A stretch of 64,000 bases of DNA from Enhydrobacter sp. (GTDB lineage Bacteria; Pseudomonadota; Alphaproteobacteria; Reyranellales; Reyranellaceae), in NCBI RefSeq assembly GCF_030246845.1, contig NZ_CP126889.1, forward strand, positions 1,736,001-1,800,000, given 5' to 3'. Below the pieces are notes generated by a model. It was not told the origin of the DNA. It was given only the letters and a program-made list of their open reading frames with translations, and did not search any database. The position numbers and the translations under genes are program-made. Positions 16,226 through 25,765 of the stretch are shown here, piece by piece. Positions within the stretch are counted from its first letter, which is position 1. Each line of letters starts with the position of its first letter.

Positions 16226-16641
16226 GCGTGACGGACCGCTTCCCGAAGTCGGCACCCGACGAAGGATCGTACGAGGCGAACACCACGCCTTGGCCCAACG
16301 AGCTGCGCGTCTTCAAGGCCGAGGGCAGAATCGAGGTCGATTTCTCCGACGGCAAGTCCTTTGTGCTGCCGGCCGAATACCTGCGGGTCGAGAGCCCGTC
16401 GGCCGAGGTGATGGGCCATGGCGGACCGGCCACCAAGAAGGTCGTGTCGGGCCGCCGGCACGTAAAGATCGTCACCGTCGAGCCTGTCGGCAACTATGCC
16501 ATCCGCATCGTGTTCGACGACAAGCACGACACCGGCATCTATAGCTGGTCCTATCTGCACGAGCTTGGCGAGACCCAGACCGAGCGCTGGGCCGAATACC
16601 AGGCGGCGCTCCTCTACTACGGGCTGAGCCGGGATCCCTGA
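16222..16641 (+). CDS. DUF971 domain protein
   Basis: This 139-residue protein carries the gamma-butyrobetaine hydroxylase N-terminal-like domain (DUF971): [39 protein letters not shown] then [15 protein letters not shown]. It lacks the dioxygenase domain. DUF971 proteins co-occur with Mrp/ApbC iron-sulfur carriers in several lineages, but none is adjacent here. It is translationally coupled to the UPF0434 gene. Confidence 0.9.
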   Translation: MSVTDRFPKSAPDEGSYEANTTPWPNELRVFKAEGRIEVDFSDGKSFVLPAEYLRVESPSAEVMGHGGPATKKVVSGRRHVKIVTVEPVGNYAIRIVFDDKHDTGIYSWSYLHELGETQTERWAEYQAALLYYGLSRDP

Positions 16642-16647
16642 GCCCCC

Positions 16648-17901
16648 ATGAAGGTCCTCATTGCGGGTGCCGGCATCGGAGGGCTGACAGCGGCGATGTG
16701 CCTGCATCGCGCCGGCTTCGATGTTCACGTGTTCGAGGCGGTGAGCGAGCTGAAGCCGCTCGGCGTCGGCATCAACATCCAGGCCGGCGCGGTGCGGATC
16801 CTGGCCGATCTCGGACTGGAACCGGCGCTGGCGGCATCCGGCATCGAGACCCGCGAGTTGCGCTACGCCAATCGTCACGGCCAGACGATCTGGGCCGATC
16901 CGCGCGGACGCCGTGCCGGCCTTCCGTGGCCGCAATTCTCGATCCATCGCGGCGAACTGCAGTTGATCCTGTTCGAGGCGGCCCGGAAGACGCTGGGGGA
17001 CGACCGGATCCGGTTCGGCCGCCGCATCGGCGCCTTCGAGCAGAAGGACGACAAGGTCATCGCCCACTTCGTCGATCGCAACGGCAAGGCGGCCGAACGG
17101 ACCGAGGGCGATATCCTGATCGGCGCCGACGGCATCCATTCGACCGTTCGCGCGCGCTTCTACCCCGACGAGGGACCGCCCAAGTGGCAGGGGATCCTGA
17201 TGTGGCGCGGCGTCACCGTGGCCAAGCCCTTTCTCGGCGGCGCCACGATGGTCCAGGCGGGCCACCACACGCAGAAATTCGTCTGCTATCCGATCAGCCG
17301 CCGGCATGCCGAGCGCGGCGAATCGCTGATCAACTGGATCTGCGATCTGCATATGGGCGACAAGGCCCTGCTGCCGCGCGAGGACTGGAATCGGCCGGGT
17401 CGGCTCGAGGACTTCCTGCCGCGCTTCGAGGGCTGGAAGTTCGGCTGGCTCGACGTGCCGGCGGTCATCCGGGCCGCGCATGCGGTATACGAGTTCCCGA
17501 TGGTCGATCGCGATCCGCTGCCGCGCTGGAGCCATGGCCGCGTGACGCTCCTCGGCGATGCGGCGCATCCGATGTATCCGATCGGCTCCAACGGCGCCTC
17601 GCAGGCGATCATCGACGGCGAGGCGATCGCGCAGGAGCTGGGCGTCGGCGACGATCCGGAGGAGGCGCTGAAGCGCTACGAGGCGCGCCGCCTGCCGCCG
17701 ATGGCACGCATCGTCGAGAGCAACCGGCGCAAGGGCATCGACATCATGCTCGATATCGTCGAGCAGCGCGCCCCGCAGGGCTTCACCCGGCTGGAGACGG
17801 TGCTGCCGGCCGACGAGCTCGAGAAGATCGTCGCCGACTACAAGAAGCTCGCCGCCCAGGACCGCGAGACCCTGTTGAAGCTTGCGGCCGCGCGAGCTTA
17901 A
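16648..17901 (+). CDS. FAD-dependent aromatic-ring monooxygenase family protein
   Basis: This 417-residue group A flavin monooxygenase has an N-terminal Rossmann motif VLIAGAGIGGLTAAMCLHRAG, DILIGADGIHSTVR (the DG motif) and the GD motif LLGDAAHPMYPIGSNGASQAI that contacts the FAD pyrophosphate. It most resembles the PhzS/salicylate hydroxylase branch. The substrate is unknown and no aromatic catabolic genes flank it. It starts 6 bp after DUF971, so it is the last gene of that run. Confidence 0.88.
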   Translation: MKVLIAGAGIGGLTAAMCLHRAGFDVHVFEAVSELKPLGVGINIQAGAVRILADLGLEPALAASGIETRELRYANRHGQTIWADPRGRRAGLPWPQFSIHRGELQLILFEAARKTLGDDRIRFGRRIGAFEQKDDKVIAHFVDRNGKAAERTEGDILIGADGIHSTVRARFYPDEGPPKWQGILMWRGVTVAKPFLGGATMVQAGHHTQKFVCYPISRRHAERGESLINWICDLHMGDKALLPREDWNRPGRLEDFLPRFEGWKFGWLDVPAVIRAAHAVYEFPMVDRDPLPRWSHGRVTLLGDAAHPMYPIGSNGASQAIIDGEAIAQELGVGDDPEEALKRYEARRLPPMARIVESNRRKGIDIMLDIVEQRAPQGFTRLETVLPADELEKIVADYKKLAAQDRETLLKLAAARA

Positions 17902-18028
17902 GCGAAGCGACAAGAAACCGGCCCCTGTCCGGGACCAGCGTGGCAGCGGTTTGGACCGACCATCACATCGTCGGCCGCCACCGGAAGGAACGATGACAGC
18001 GAACGATGACGGTATTGTGGCAGTGATT

Positions 18029-18074
18029 CTCATCGGAGCGCGCCACTCCCACTGGAGCGGCGCGCTCCGATGAG
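18029..18074 (+). promoter_or_regulatory. 16-bp inverted repeat enclosing the murJ start codon
   Basis: CTCATCGGAGCGCGCC (18029-18044) and GGCGCGCTCCGATGAG (18059-18074) are exact reverse complements separated by 14 nt. The murJ ATG (18070-18072) is inside the 3' arm and the only GGAG is in the loop. In RNA this would hide the initiation codon. The core ATCGGAGCGC resembles the ATTGGAGCGC repeat flanking the element at 57.2 kb, so it may be a dispersed palindrome that landed here. Confidence 0.75.
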
Positions 18075-19653
18075 CCTCGGCCGCTCCATCACGACCGTCG
18101 GCGGCTTCACGCTCTTGAGCCGGATCCTGGGCTTCGTTCGCGATATCGTGCTGTCGGCGGTCCTGGGATCGGGCCCCGTGGCCGATGCCTTCATCGTCGC
18201 TTTCAAGCTGCCCAATCTCTTCCGCCGCCTGTTTGCCGAAGGTGCCTTCTCGGCCGCCTTCGTCCCGCTCTTCGCGCGCGAACTGCAGGGCCACGGGCGC
18301 GACGCCGCGCTCGCCTTCGCCCGCCAGGCCCATGCCTGCCTGCTGCTGATCCTGATCCCGTTCGCGGCGCTCCTGGTTCTCGCCATGCCGGTTGTGATCT
18401 CGCTGCTCGCGCCGGGCCTGTCCGACGATCGCGCGACCTTCGATCTCGCCGTCCAGTTCAGCCGCATCACCTTCCCCTACCTGATCTTCATCTCGCTGGC
18501 CTCGCTTTATGGCGGCGTGCTGAACAGCATCGACCGCTTCGCCGAGGTCGCCGTGACACCGGTGCTGCTCAACATCGCCCTGATCGGCGCCGTCCTTGGC
18601 CTGACGCCGTTCCTGCCCAACAGCGGCTATGCCGCCTCGATCGGCGTCGCGCTCGCGGGCCTGCTGCAGTGGCTGTGGCTGCTGCTTTCCTGTCGCCGCG
18701 ACGGCGTCGGCATGAAGCTCGTGCGACCGCGCTACACCGAGCGCGTCGCCCATCTGGTGAAGCTCGCGACTCCCGTGGCGATCGGTGGCGGCGCGCAACA
18801 GATCAGCGTCATGCTCGACGTGATCTGGGCTTCGCTGCTGCCGACAGGCTCGATCTCGGCGCTCTACTATGCCGACCGCATCGCCCAGCTCCCCCTCGGC
18901 GTGGTCGGCATCGCCATCGGCACCGCGCTGCTGCCGCTGCTCGCCCGACAACTGCGGGCCGGCCAGGCCGAGGCGGCCATGGCGAACCAGAACCGCGCCA
19001 TCGAGTTCGGCCTGCTGTTCAGCCTGCCCTCGGCGCTGGCGCTCTGGCTGCTGGCCGAGCCGATGATCCGCGTCCTGTTCGAGCATGGCCGCTTCGGGCC
19101 AGCCGATACGATGCGCGCCTCCGGCGCGCTCGCCGCCTTCGCCCTCGGTCTGCCGCCGTTCGTGCTGGTGAAGGCGCTCACGCCCGGCTTCTTCGCGCGC
19201 GAGGATACGCGCACGCCGCTCCATATCGCGATCGCCTGCATCGTCGCCAACGTCGCCATGAATGCGGCCTTCATCTACGGCACGTCGCTTGCCCAGGTCG
19301 GCATCGCCCTCGCCTCGTCGCTCTCCGGCTGGCTCAATGCCGCCCTGCTGGCCGCCGTCCTGTTGCGCCGCCACCAGTGGGTGCCGGACAAGCGGCTGGT
19401 CTCGCGCTTCATCCGCGCCCTGATCGCCACCGCAGGCATGGGCGTGGTCCTTTGCGGCGTGCTGATCGCCCTGGAGCGACCGCTGTCGCACCCCGACCTC
19501 GAGGGCGTGGCTGCGCTCGTCGGCCTTTGCGTCGCCGGCGCGCTCGCCTACGCAGGCCTCGCCATCGCGCTCGGTGTGCTGAGGCTCGCCGACCTGCGTT
19601 TCCTGCGCCGCCCGCCGAGCGGCGCTACGCCGCCGCCAGCCGGCCCAGCCTGA
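18070..19653 (+). CDS. murJ: Lipid II flippase MurJ
   Basis: This 527-residue polytopic membrane protein of the MOP superfamily (about 14 helices) flips lipid II across the inner membrane for peptidoglycan synthesis. The N-terminal signature LLSRILGFVRDIVLSAVLGSG-PVADAF, KLPNLFRRLFAEGAFSAAFVP and the later FEHGRF motif are diagnostic. The start at 18070 is normal for the family, but it lies in a perfect hairpin arm (see that entry). The gene overlaps the 3' end of the convergent aspartoacylase-like gene by 29 bp. trpS, its usual neighbour in related genomes, is 3 kb away after three inserted genes. Confidence 0.96.
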   Translation: MSLGRSITTVGGFTLLSRILGFVRDIVLSAVLGSGPVADAFIVAFKLPNLFRRLFAEGAFSAAFVPLFARELQGHGRDAALAFARQAHACLLLILIPFAALLVLAMPVVISLLAPGLSDDRATFDLAVQFSRITFPYLIFISLASLYGGVLNSIDRFAEVAVTPVLLNIALIGAVLGLTPFLPNSGYAASIGVALAGLLQWLWLLLSCRRDGVGMKLVRPRYTERVAHLVKLATPVAIGGGAQQISVMLDVIWASLLPTGSISALYYADRIAQLPLGVVGIAIGTALLPLLARQLRAGQAEAAMANQNRAIEFGLLFSLPSALALWLLAEPMIRVLFEHGRFGPADTMRASGALAAFALGLPPFVLVKALTPGFFAREDTRTPLHIAIACIVANVAMNAAFIYGTSLAQVGIALASSLSGWLNAALLAAVLLRRHQWVPDKRLVSRFIRALIATAGMGVVLCGVLIALERPLSHPDLEGVAALVGLCVAGALAYAGLAIALGVLRLADLRFLRRPPSGATPPPAGPA

Positions 19654-20572
19654 CGACGGTCACGCCGGGACGCAGCGGCCGATTGGACGATGGCATCACC
19701 AGCACGCAGTCGTCGTATGGCGTCGTGACGGGCTCGTCGTCGTCGTGGCCCAGAACCGTGCCGGCCTTGGCGATCACCTCCTGGCCCTTGAAAGGACGCA
19801 CCGGCACGTAATTGCCGCGCTTGGTGGCAATGGCGTGCGTCACCTCGACGACACGCTGGCCAGGCGGCGAGGGCTGCTTCCAGCCGGCCGGCAGATCGCC
19901 GGCGTCCACCACGCCCGTCTCGGCGAGGAACCGCGCCGTCACGTCCTTGGCGACGACGACCGAAGAGGCGCGCCAGTGCTGGCCCGTCTCGATCAGCAGG
20001 GCGTTTCTGGGGCTCTTCGGATCGCCGAACGCGCCGTAGTCGCGCATGCGCATGCCGGCGGCATGACCGGCGTCACGAATGATGTCGACCGGGGCACCGA
20101 TGCGCCGGGCGAGGGCCACGCCCTTGTCAAGCGGACCCGCCAGCATCAGCGGCACGCCGTTATCGTGCATGGAATGCAGGTCAAGCAGGAAATCGGCCCG
20201 CTCGACGAACGGCTTCACCACCTGCGCCCGCCTTGTCTCCACCGTGGTGGCTGGCTGGTCGAGCCGACCCCAGGTGCGGTTGAAGTCCTCGTCGATCATC
20301 CGCGACTTGAAGGGCGCGCGTGCATCGAAGCTGAGATAAGCTTCGATATTGTTGAAGGCGAAGATCAGCGTGCCCTTGCGCGGCCGCAGGCCGTTCCCGA
20401 GCAGGGCATCGACCACGACCGCACCCGACACCTCGTTGCCGTGCGTCAATGCCGCGACCATCACGGTCGGCCCCGGCTTGCCGCTCTCGAACACATGAAC
20501 ATAGGGAGCGGCACCCCTCTCCCACCGGCGCAGGTCGGGGAAAGCGAATTCGATGGGCGGGTTTTGCGACAT
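19625..20572 (-). CDS. Succinylglutamate desuccinylase/aspartoacylase family protein
   Basis: This 315-residue zinc carboxypeptidase-fold enzyme has Zn ligands THGNE (His44, Glu47) and DLHSMHDNG (His133), then a C-terminal beta domain ending in hydrophobic strands. Family members cleave N-acyl amino acids (N-acetylaspartate, N-succinylglutamate, ectoine precursors). The substrate is not deducible; no arginine-succinyl pathway genes are near. The ATG at 20572 gives the family N-terminus; upstream in-frame codons lack similarity. It overlaps the murJ 3' end on the other strand. Confidence 0.87.
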   Translation of the reverse strand: MSQNPPIEFAFPDLRRWERGAAPYVHVFESGKPGPTVMVAALTHGNEVSGAVVVDALLGNGLRPRKGTLIFAFNNIEAYLSFDARAPFKSRMIDEDFNRTWGRLDQPATTVETRRAQVVKPFVERADFLLDLHSMHDNGVPLMLAGPLDKGVALARRIGAPVDIIRDAGHAAGMRMRDYGAFGDPKSPRNALLIETGQHWRASSVVVAKDVTARFLAETGVVDAGDLPAGWKQPSPPGQRVVEVTHAIATKRGNYVPVRPFKGQEVIAKAGTVLGHDDDEPVTTPYDDCVLVMPSSNRPLRPGVTVVRLGRLAAA

Positions 20573-20715
20573 GCCGTTACCAAGCACATGAAGGCCGCCC
20601 GGCGCAACCGTCGCAGCCCGGCCGCCTTGGCAGTGCGCCTCCGCCCTCGCCGGCACCATATTGGCAGCCATCGCTCTCCCCATGTCATCGATCCTGTGTC
20701 AGAATCGTCGCTACG

Positions 20716-21702
20716 ATGACCGATCTAGCCGTCGTCGACTCCGTCGATATCCAGATCCTGGTCGACAACGTCACCGACTCGCTGTCGTCGGCGCCGGCTT
20801 TCGTCGAAAGCGAGTTTGCCGGCCTTGGCCGACGGCGCGGTGCCGCCTGGGTGCTCGGCGGGGCCTGCCTCTGCTGCGCCGCGCATGGCCTCTCCTGTCT
20901 TCTGACGGTGCGCAGCGGCGACGCGGCCCGTATGATCTTGTTCGATTCGGGCCCCGAGGACCGCACCTTCGAGCAGAACGTGTCGCGGCTCGGGGTCGAC
21001 CTTGGCCCGGTCGAGGCCATGGTGCTGAGCCACGGCCACTGGGATCATGCCGGCGCCATGTTGCGCGCGCTGCAACTCGTGCGCGACCGCAACGGCGGAC
21101 GCGACATCGCCTGTCATATGCATCCCGACATGTTCAGGAGCCGCGCCGCCAAGCTGACGGATGGCTCCTTCCGACCGATGGAAGATGTGCCGTCCATCGC
21201 TGCCCTCGAAGCGATGGGCGGCCATGTGGTCCTGTCCCGTGTGGCACAGACGATTGTCGGCGACACGGTGTTCGTGAGTGGCGAGATCCCGCGCGTCAGC
21301 GGCTTCGAGCCAGGTCTGCCCGGCCAGCACCGGCGCACCGAGGACGGCAAAGGGTGGGAGCCGGATGAACTCCTGCTGGACGAGCGTTTCGTCGCCGTGA
21401 ATGTCCGCGGCAAGGGACTGGTCGTGCTCACCGCCTGCAGCCACGCCGGCGTGATCAATGTCCTGACGCACGCGCGGGCGAGCTTCCCCGGAGTGAACCT
21501 GCATGCCGTGCTGGGCGGCCTGCATTTGAGCGGCATCAACGAGCGCATCATTCCGCAAACGGTGAAGGCGCTCCGCGGTTTCGACCTCGACGTCATCGCG
21601 GCCGGCCACTGCACCGGCTGGCGCGCCATGACGGCTCTCTGCAACGAGTTCGGCGACGGCAAGCTCACACCGCTTGCAGTGGGCAAGACGCTGCGCTTCT
21701 GA
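20716..21702 (+). CDS. MBL-fold metallohydrolase (COG1237-like)
   Basis: This 328-residue metallo-beta-lactamase-fold hydrolase has the canonical metal motif SHGHWDHAG (His106, His108, Asp110, His111), a later TACSHAG and a C-terminal GHCTGW. The N-terminal DIQILVDNVTDSL and the arrangement resemble the group related to archaeal dihydropterin/RFA-P synthase. The substrate is unknown in bacteria. It is divergent from the aspartoacylase-like gene (143 bp between) and followed by the phosphoesterase gene after 50 bp. Confidence 0.87.
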   Translation: MTDLAVVDSVDIQILVDNVTDSLSSAPAFVESEFAGLGRRRGAAWVLGGACLCCAAHGLSCLLTVRSGDAARMILFDSGPEDRTFEQNVSRLGVDLGPVEAMVLSHGHWDHAGAMLRALQLVRDRNGGRDIACHMHPDMFRSRAAKLTDGSFRPMEDVPSIAALEAMGGHVVLSRVAQTIVGDTVFVSGEIPRVSGFEPGLPGQHRRTEDGKGWEPDELLLDERFVAVNVRGKGLVVLTACSHAGVINVLTHARASFPGVNLHAVLGGLHLSGINERIIPQTVKALRGFDLDVIAAGHCTGWRAMTALCNEFGDGKLTPLAVGKTLRF

Positions 21703-21752
21703 ACGCGGACACTCTGCCTCGATATCGTCCATTTGTTGGTGGCTGATTCGGG

Positions 21753-22571
21753 ATGCGCTATTTCCTGGCAAGCTGGCTGGTTGGCCTGGCAGCGTTGGCG
21801 GTGGCCGGAGCGGTCCTGCTGTCGCCCCGCTCGCTCGCACATAGCCGCTCGCCGGCAGTGCCTACGCTCGACCACATCGTCGTCGCCATCCTGGAGAATC
21901 ACAGCTTCCCGCAGATCATGGACGACGGGTCGGCGCCGTTCATCCGGGAGCTGGCCGGCCGCGGTGCCTTGTTCACCCGAAGCTTCGCCCTCCTGCATCC
22001 CAGTCAACCGAACTACTTCGCGCTGTTCAGCGGCTCGACCCACAATGTCAGCGACGACGGTGATCACACGCTGAACGGTCCAACCCTCGCCGATCTCCTG
22101 CGGCAGCGCGGCAAGGCCTTCATCGGCTACATCGAGGACGGATCGCCGCGAAAGCACAATCCATGGGAATCGTTCCCCGACGGTCGGTCGATGGAGCGCC
22201 GCCTGAGCGATTTCCCGGCCGATTTCGAGAGGCTGCCGGCGGTGAGCTTCGTCATTCCCAACCAGCAGCACGACATGCACGACGGCTCGGTCGAGCGGGG
22301 CGACCGGTGGCTGCGCGAGCACCTCGGTGCCTATGCCGACTGGTGCCGCGATCACAACAGCCTGCTGGTCGTGACGTTCGACGAAGACGACGACGGGGCC
22401 AGGAACCGGATTCCCACGATCTTCGTCGGCAGCGGCATCGTGCCCGGCCGCTACGACCGGCGGATCGACCACTACAGCGTGCTGCGAACGATCCTGGCGG
22501 TCTATGACCTGCCGCCGCTCGCCCAGACTGCCTTTGCCTCGCCGATCACCGACATCTGGCACCGGAAGTAG
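21753..22571 (+). CDS. Exported phosphoesterase family protein (acid phosphatase/PLC-like)
   Basis: This 272-residue protein has an N-terminal signal or anchor (MRYFLASWLVGLAALAVAGAVLL) and the PF04185-type alkaline-phosphatase-superfamily core. It begins DHIVVAILENHSF (metal-binding Glu-Asn), continues LHPSQPNYFALFSG, NQQHDMHDG and LLVVTFDEDDDG, and ends with the PTIFVGSGIVPG...DHYSVLRTI motif. It is shorter than phospholipase C relatives and more like acid phosphatases. It should act in the periplasm. It could be co-transcribed with the MBL gene. Confidence 0.87.
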   Translation: MRYFLASWLVGLAALAVAGAVLLSPRSLAHSRSPAVPTLDHIVVAILENHSFPQIMDDGSAPFIRELAGRGALFTRSFALLHPSQPNYFALFSGSTHNVSDDGDHTLNGPTLADLLRQRGKAFIGYIEDGSPRKHNPWESFPDGRSMERRLSDFPADFERLPAVSFVIPNQQHDMHDGSVERGDRWLREHLGAYADWCRDHNSLLVVTFDEDDDGARNRIPTIFVGSGIVPGRYDRRIDHYSVLRTILAVYDLPPLAQTAFASPITDIWHRK

Positions 22572-22702
22572 CGAGTTGGAGCGGCTGCCGCCTTGATTCC
22601 GGCGGCGAAGTGAGCGATACCCGCGCACCCTCGCCTTCCACCGGCGGGCGCGCGGAGGTCCACAGCCCGCGCTTCTCGAGACAGTGAGCGGAGTCCACAT
22701 CC

Positions 22703-23773
22703 ATGCCTGACGCCAATACCGCCGCGGCCGCGCCCAATCTGCATCTCGCGCCCTATCAGGCGCGAGGCCTCAAGGGCCGCATCCTCTCGGGCGTGCAACC
22801 CACCGGCAATCTCCATCTCGGCAACTATCTCGGCGCGATCCGCAACTTCGCACGCCTGCAGGGCGACTACGAGTGCCTCTACTGCGTGGTCGACATGCAC
22901 GCCATCACGCTATGGCAGGATCCCAAGGAGCTCGCATCGCAGACACGCGAGATCGCCGCGGCCTTCCTCGCCGCCGGCGTCGACGGCGCCAGGAACGCGA
23001 TCTTCAACCAGTCGGCCGTTCCCGAGCATGCGCAGCTCGCCTGGATCTTCAACTGCGTGGCGCGCGTGGGCTGGATGAACCGCATGACGCAGTTCAAGGA
23101 GAAGGCCGGCAAGGACCGCGAGAACGCCTCACTCGGTCTCTACGCCTATCCGGCGCTGATGGCGGCCGACATCCTGATCTACAAGGCCACGCACGTGCCG
23201 GTCGGCGAGGACCAGAAGCAGCATCTCGAGCTCACACGCGACATCGCCATCAAGTTCAACAACGACTATCACGCGCCGGGCTTCTTCCCGGTGACCGAGC
23301 CCCTGATCTTCGGCGCCGCGACGCGCGTCATGAGCCTGCGCGACGGTACCAAGAAGATGAGCAAGTCCGATCCGTCGGACTTCTCGCGCATCAATCTGAC
23401 CGACGATGCCGACGCGATCGCCCAGAAGATCCGCCGCGCCAAGACCGATCCGCATCCCATGCCGGAGACGGCGGCGGACGCCGAGAAGCGCCCCGACGCC
23501 GACAACCTCCTCGGCATCTACGCGGCCCTCGCCGACCGCGCGAAGGACGAGGTGATCGGCGAGTTCGCGGGCAAGCAGTTCTCCGAATTCAAGGCGGCGC
23601 TCACCGAGCTCGCAGTCGCCAGGCTCGGCCCCGTCGGCGCGGAGATGCAGCGGCTGATGAAGGACCCGGGCCATGTCGATTCGGTGCTGCGGGCGGGCGT
23701 CGAAAAGGCCCGCGCCATCGCCGGCCCGATCCTGGCCGACGTATACAGGACGGTGGGTTTCCTGAAGCCTTAG
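22703..23773 (+). CDS. trpS: Tryptophanyl-tRNA synthetase
   Basis: This 356-residue class I aminoacyl-tRNA synthetase has the HIGH-type motif [12 protein letters not shown] (residues 33-44 region) and the KMSKS loop [10 protein letters not shown], plus the family segments [22 protein letters not shown] and [14 protein letters not shown]. The N-terminal 25 residues form a short extension. It is convergent with the heparinase-like gene 14 bp away. Confidence 0.97.
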   Translation: MPDANTAAAAPNLHLAPYQARGLKGRILSGVQPTGNLHLGNYLGAIRNFARLQGDYECLYCVVDMHAITLWQDPKELASQTREIAAAFLAAGVDGARNAIFNQSAVPEHAQLAWIFNCVARVGWMNRMTQFKEKAGKDRENASLGLYAYPALMAADILIYKATHVPVGEDQKQHLELTRDIAIKFNNDYHAPGFFPVTEPLIFGAATRVMSLRDGTKKMSKSDPSDFSRINLTDDADAIAQKIRRAKTDPHPMPETAADAEKRPDADNLLGIYAALADRAKDEVIGEFAGKQFSEFKAALTELAVARLGPVGAEMQRLMKDPGHVDSVLRAGVEKARAIAGPILADVYRTVGFLKP

Positions 23774-23787
23774 GGCCGCTCCCGGCC

Positions 23788-25536
23788 TCAACCTTCCATC
23801 CGGGTCAGCGCCCATTTGACGGCGGCGCCTTCGGCCGGAACGTGGCCCACGAGGACGATCTGCTCGGTGCGGCGCTGGCGGCCCTCCTCGCCGAGATAGA
23901 TGCTTTCGGCAAGGCCGATGCCGGCGCCCGAGGCGCGCAGGCGCCAGCCGCGGCCGCTTGGCAGCCGCATCAGCACCGCCTGACCGCTTTGCGCCAGCGT
24001 CGCCTTCACCGCCGGATGAAGGTGGAAGCGCACGATGAAACGCTTGTCGGGCATCGTCACCGGCCGGCCTTCGGGCCCGGTGAACATGTCCTCGCCGCGC
24101 AGGTCGCCTCCGTCCGGCGACAGCCACAGGCGACGGCGATGGATGATGCCGAACAGCGAGCGATAGCCGTCGTGGCACATGTCGAGCCATTGCGCGCCCT
24201 GGTCCTCGGCGCGATCGACCAGCACGTTGCCGGCGCGATATTCGAGCGCGCCATGATCGGTGATCTCGCTCGAGTTGGTGTCGTCGACCACGGCGGTCGA
24301 ATGCGCGGCCGTGAAGCGCATGAAGTGGCGCCATTCGCGCGGCGCGCCGGGATAGACGCCACAATTCACGATCAGCCGCTCGTGGGCGGCGCTCATCTCG
24401 AACGAAAGCGTCCCGGCATGAGCCTCGCCGTCCATGCCGCGACCGGGCGGACTTCCGGCATCGGCGATCACCAGCGAGGTGCCCGCCGCCAGGCGCTGGA
24501 AGCCGCTCGCGAGCGCCATGGCCGGCGCGCTTTCACCCGAGCCCGAGCGCGCCAGCGCAAGGTCGATCAATGCCCGATCGCCTTCCCAGGTGCCGTTGAA
24601 CAGGGCAAGTCCGCCGTCGCCGTGGCGGAAGAAGCGCAGCATGGGCGCCAGTCGCTCGATGGCGGCAGCGAGCTCGGCCGGCTCCTTGTGCTCGGCGGAA
24701 GCGAGCGCCGCCCGCACATCGAGCAGGTGACGCAGCACCGCGACCTGCAGATGAGGCGCGCGCTCGGCCACCACACCGTCGTGCAGCACATAGCGCTTCA
24801 CGAAACGGCCGAGCCGCGATACCGCCTGCTCCAGGCTTTTCTCGTAGGCCGTGCCTTCGCGCAGGAAGGCAAGGTCGGCGAAAATCGTTGCCTTCAGCAC
24901 TGCCACTGTCTCGTGGCCCGCAACATTGGTGCGTCCGATGCGCTTCAGGTGCGCCCGCTGGCGGGCCAGCGACTGGACGAAGCGGCCGGCGAAGCCGGGG
25001 TCGGCGGCGGTGGCGAGCCAATCGTAGTGGCGGATCCATTCGACGATGCGGTTCGCCAGGAGATCGCGCCGCCAGGTCGCGATCGACCAGCGACCTTCCC
25101 GTTCCATCCAGTCATCGACGAGGCGCACGGCAAGCGCGGCGCCGGCAGGATCGCCGCAATCGCGCAGGTCGCGCAGCCACGCAAAGCCGTTCAGAACCTG
25201 CCGCCACAGTTCGCTGGCCCCCGGCCGCTGCCAGGGTGGATCCTGATCGCTGGGCGCGATCGAGCCGGCCTCGCCGCACACGGCCAGCGATCCCGCCAGA
25301 AGGCGCTGGCCGGAAACCGCGTCGCCCGGCCACGAATCGGGGGCGACCGCGAAGAACGAGCCCGGCGCACGATGGCCCAGCGTCAGAATATGCAAGGGGG
25401 CTGCGACCAGGGTCTGGCCCCAGCGGGCGAGCTTGTCGGTAAGGCCAGGCGCCTGGGCGGCGGTGGAACGGACGGGGCGCGAGCCCGCCATCAAAGGCTC
25501 GCCGGGTCGGCGGGTGTCTGAGGCGACCAGTGTCAT
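23788..25536 (-). CDS. Heparinase II/III family protein
   Basis: This 582-residue protein has an N-terminal alpha/alpha toroid (about residues 90-330) and a C-terminal beta-sandwich of the heparinase II/III type (RFTAAHSTAVVDDTNSSEI, DGYRSLFGIIHRRRLWLS, RFHLHPAV). Such proteins cleave uronic-acid polysaccharides; the alphaproteobacterial orthologues are widely conserved and without a demonstrated substrate. No signal peptide is evident, so export is uncertain. In many relatives it neighbours purH or rsmB; neither is here. An internal ATG at codon 16 is an alternative start. Confidence 0.87.
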   Translation of the reverse strand: MTLVASDTRRPGEPLMAGSRPVRSTAAQAPGLTDKLARWGQTLVAAPLHILTLGHRAPGSFFAVAPDSWPGDAVSGQRLLAGSLAVCGEAGSIAPSDQDPPWQRPGASELWRQVLNGFAWLRDLRDCGDPAGAALAVRLVDDWMEREGRWSIATWRRDLLANRIVEWIRHYDWLATAADPGFAGRFVQSLARQRAHLKRIGRTNVAGHETVAVLKATIFADLAFLREGTAYEKSLEQAVSRLGRFVKRYVLHDGVVAERAPHLQVAVLRHLLDVRAALASAEHKEPAELAAAIERLAPMLRFFRHGDGGLALFNGTWEGDRALIDLALARSGSGESAPAMALASGFQRLAAGTSLVIADAGSPPGRGMDGEAHAGTLSFEMSAAHERLIVNCGVYPGAPREWRHFMRFTAAHSTAVVDDTNSSEITDHGALEYRAGNVLVDRAEDQGAQWLDMCHDGYRSLFGIIHRRRLWLSPDGGDLRGEDMFTGPEGRPVTMPDKRFIVRFHLHPAVKATLAQSGQAVLMRLPSGRGWRLRASGAGIGLAESIYLGEEGRQRRTEQIVLVGHVPAEGAAVKWALTRMEG

Positions 25537-25765
25537 CGTCGTCGATCTTTTGGGCCCGGCGGATCCGCCGGGCGTTGAGGGGTTGAGTAGTCTAGCCGAC
25601 CCGGACGGCCGTGGCGATGGGCTCGCCTGGCCTCAAATTGGTCCCGTGTCGTCTCCCGACAGTCCTTTTGCGGGACTTGAACAGGGTCCAGGGAACACCA
25701 GATTCATTCCAAGGAAGGCCAACGTGGCTTCCGGGCCGCTCGCTCTGCGGAGGAGGGTTTTAGAA

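Noticed and set aside
16156..19491. A minus-strand open frame of more than 1,100 codons opposite DUF971, the flavin monooxygenase and murJ
   Set aside because: It is antisense to three well-supported genes, and its translation is rich in Arg, His, Gln and Asp without any domain. Long open antisense frames are expected at this G+C content.
22873..25521. A plus-strand frame of over 880 codons across trpS and the heparinase-like gene
   Set aside because: It spans two convergent genes with strong family support and has no domain signature of its own.
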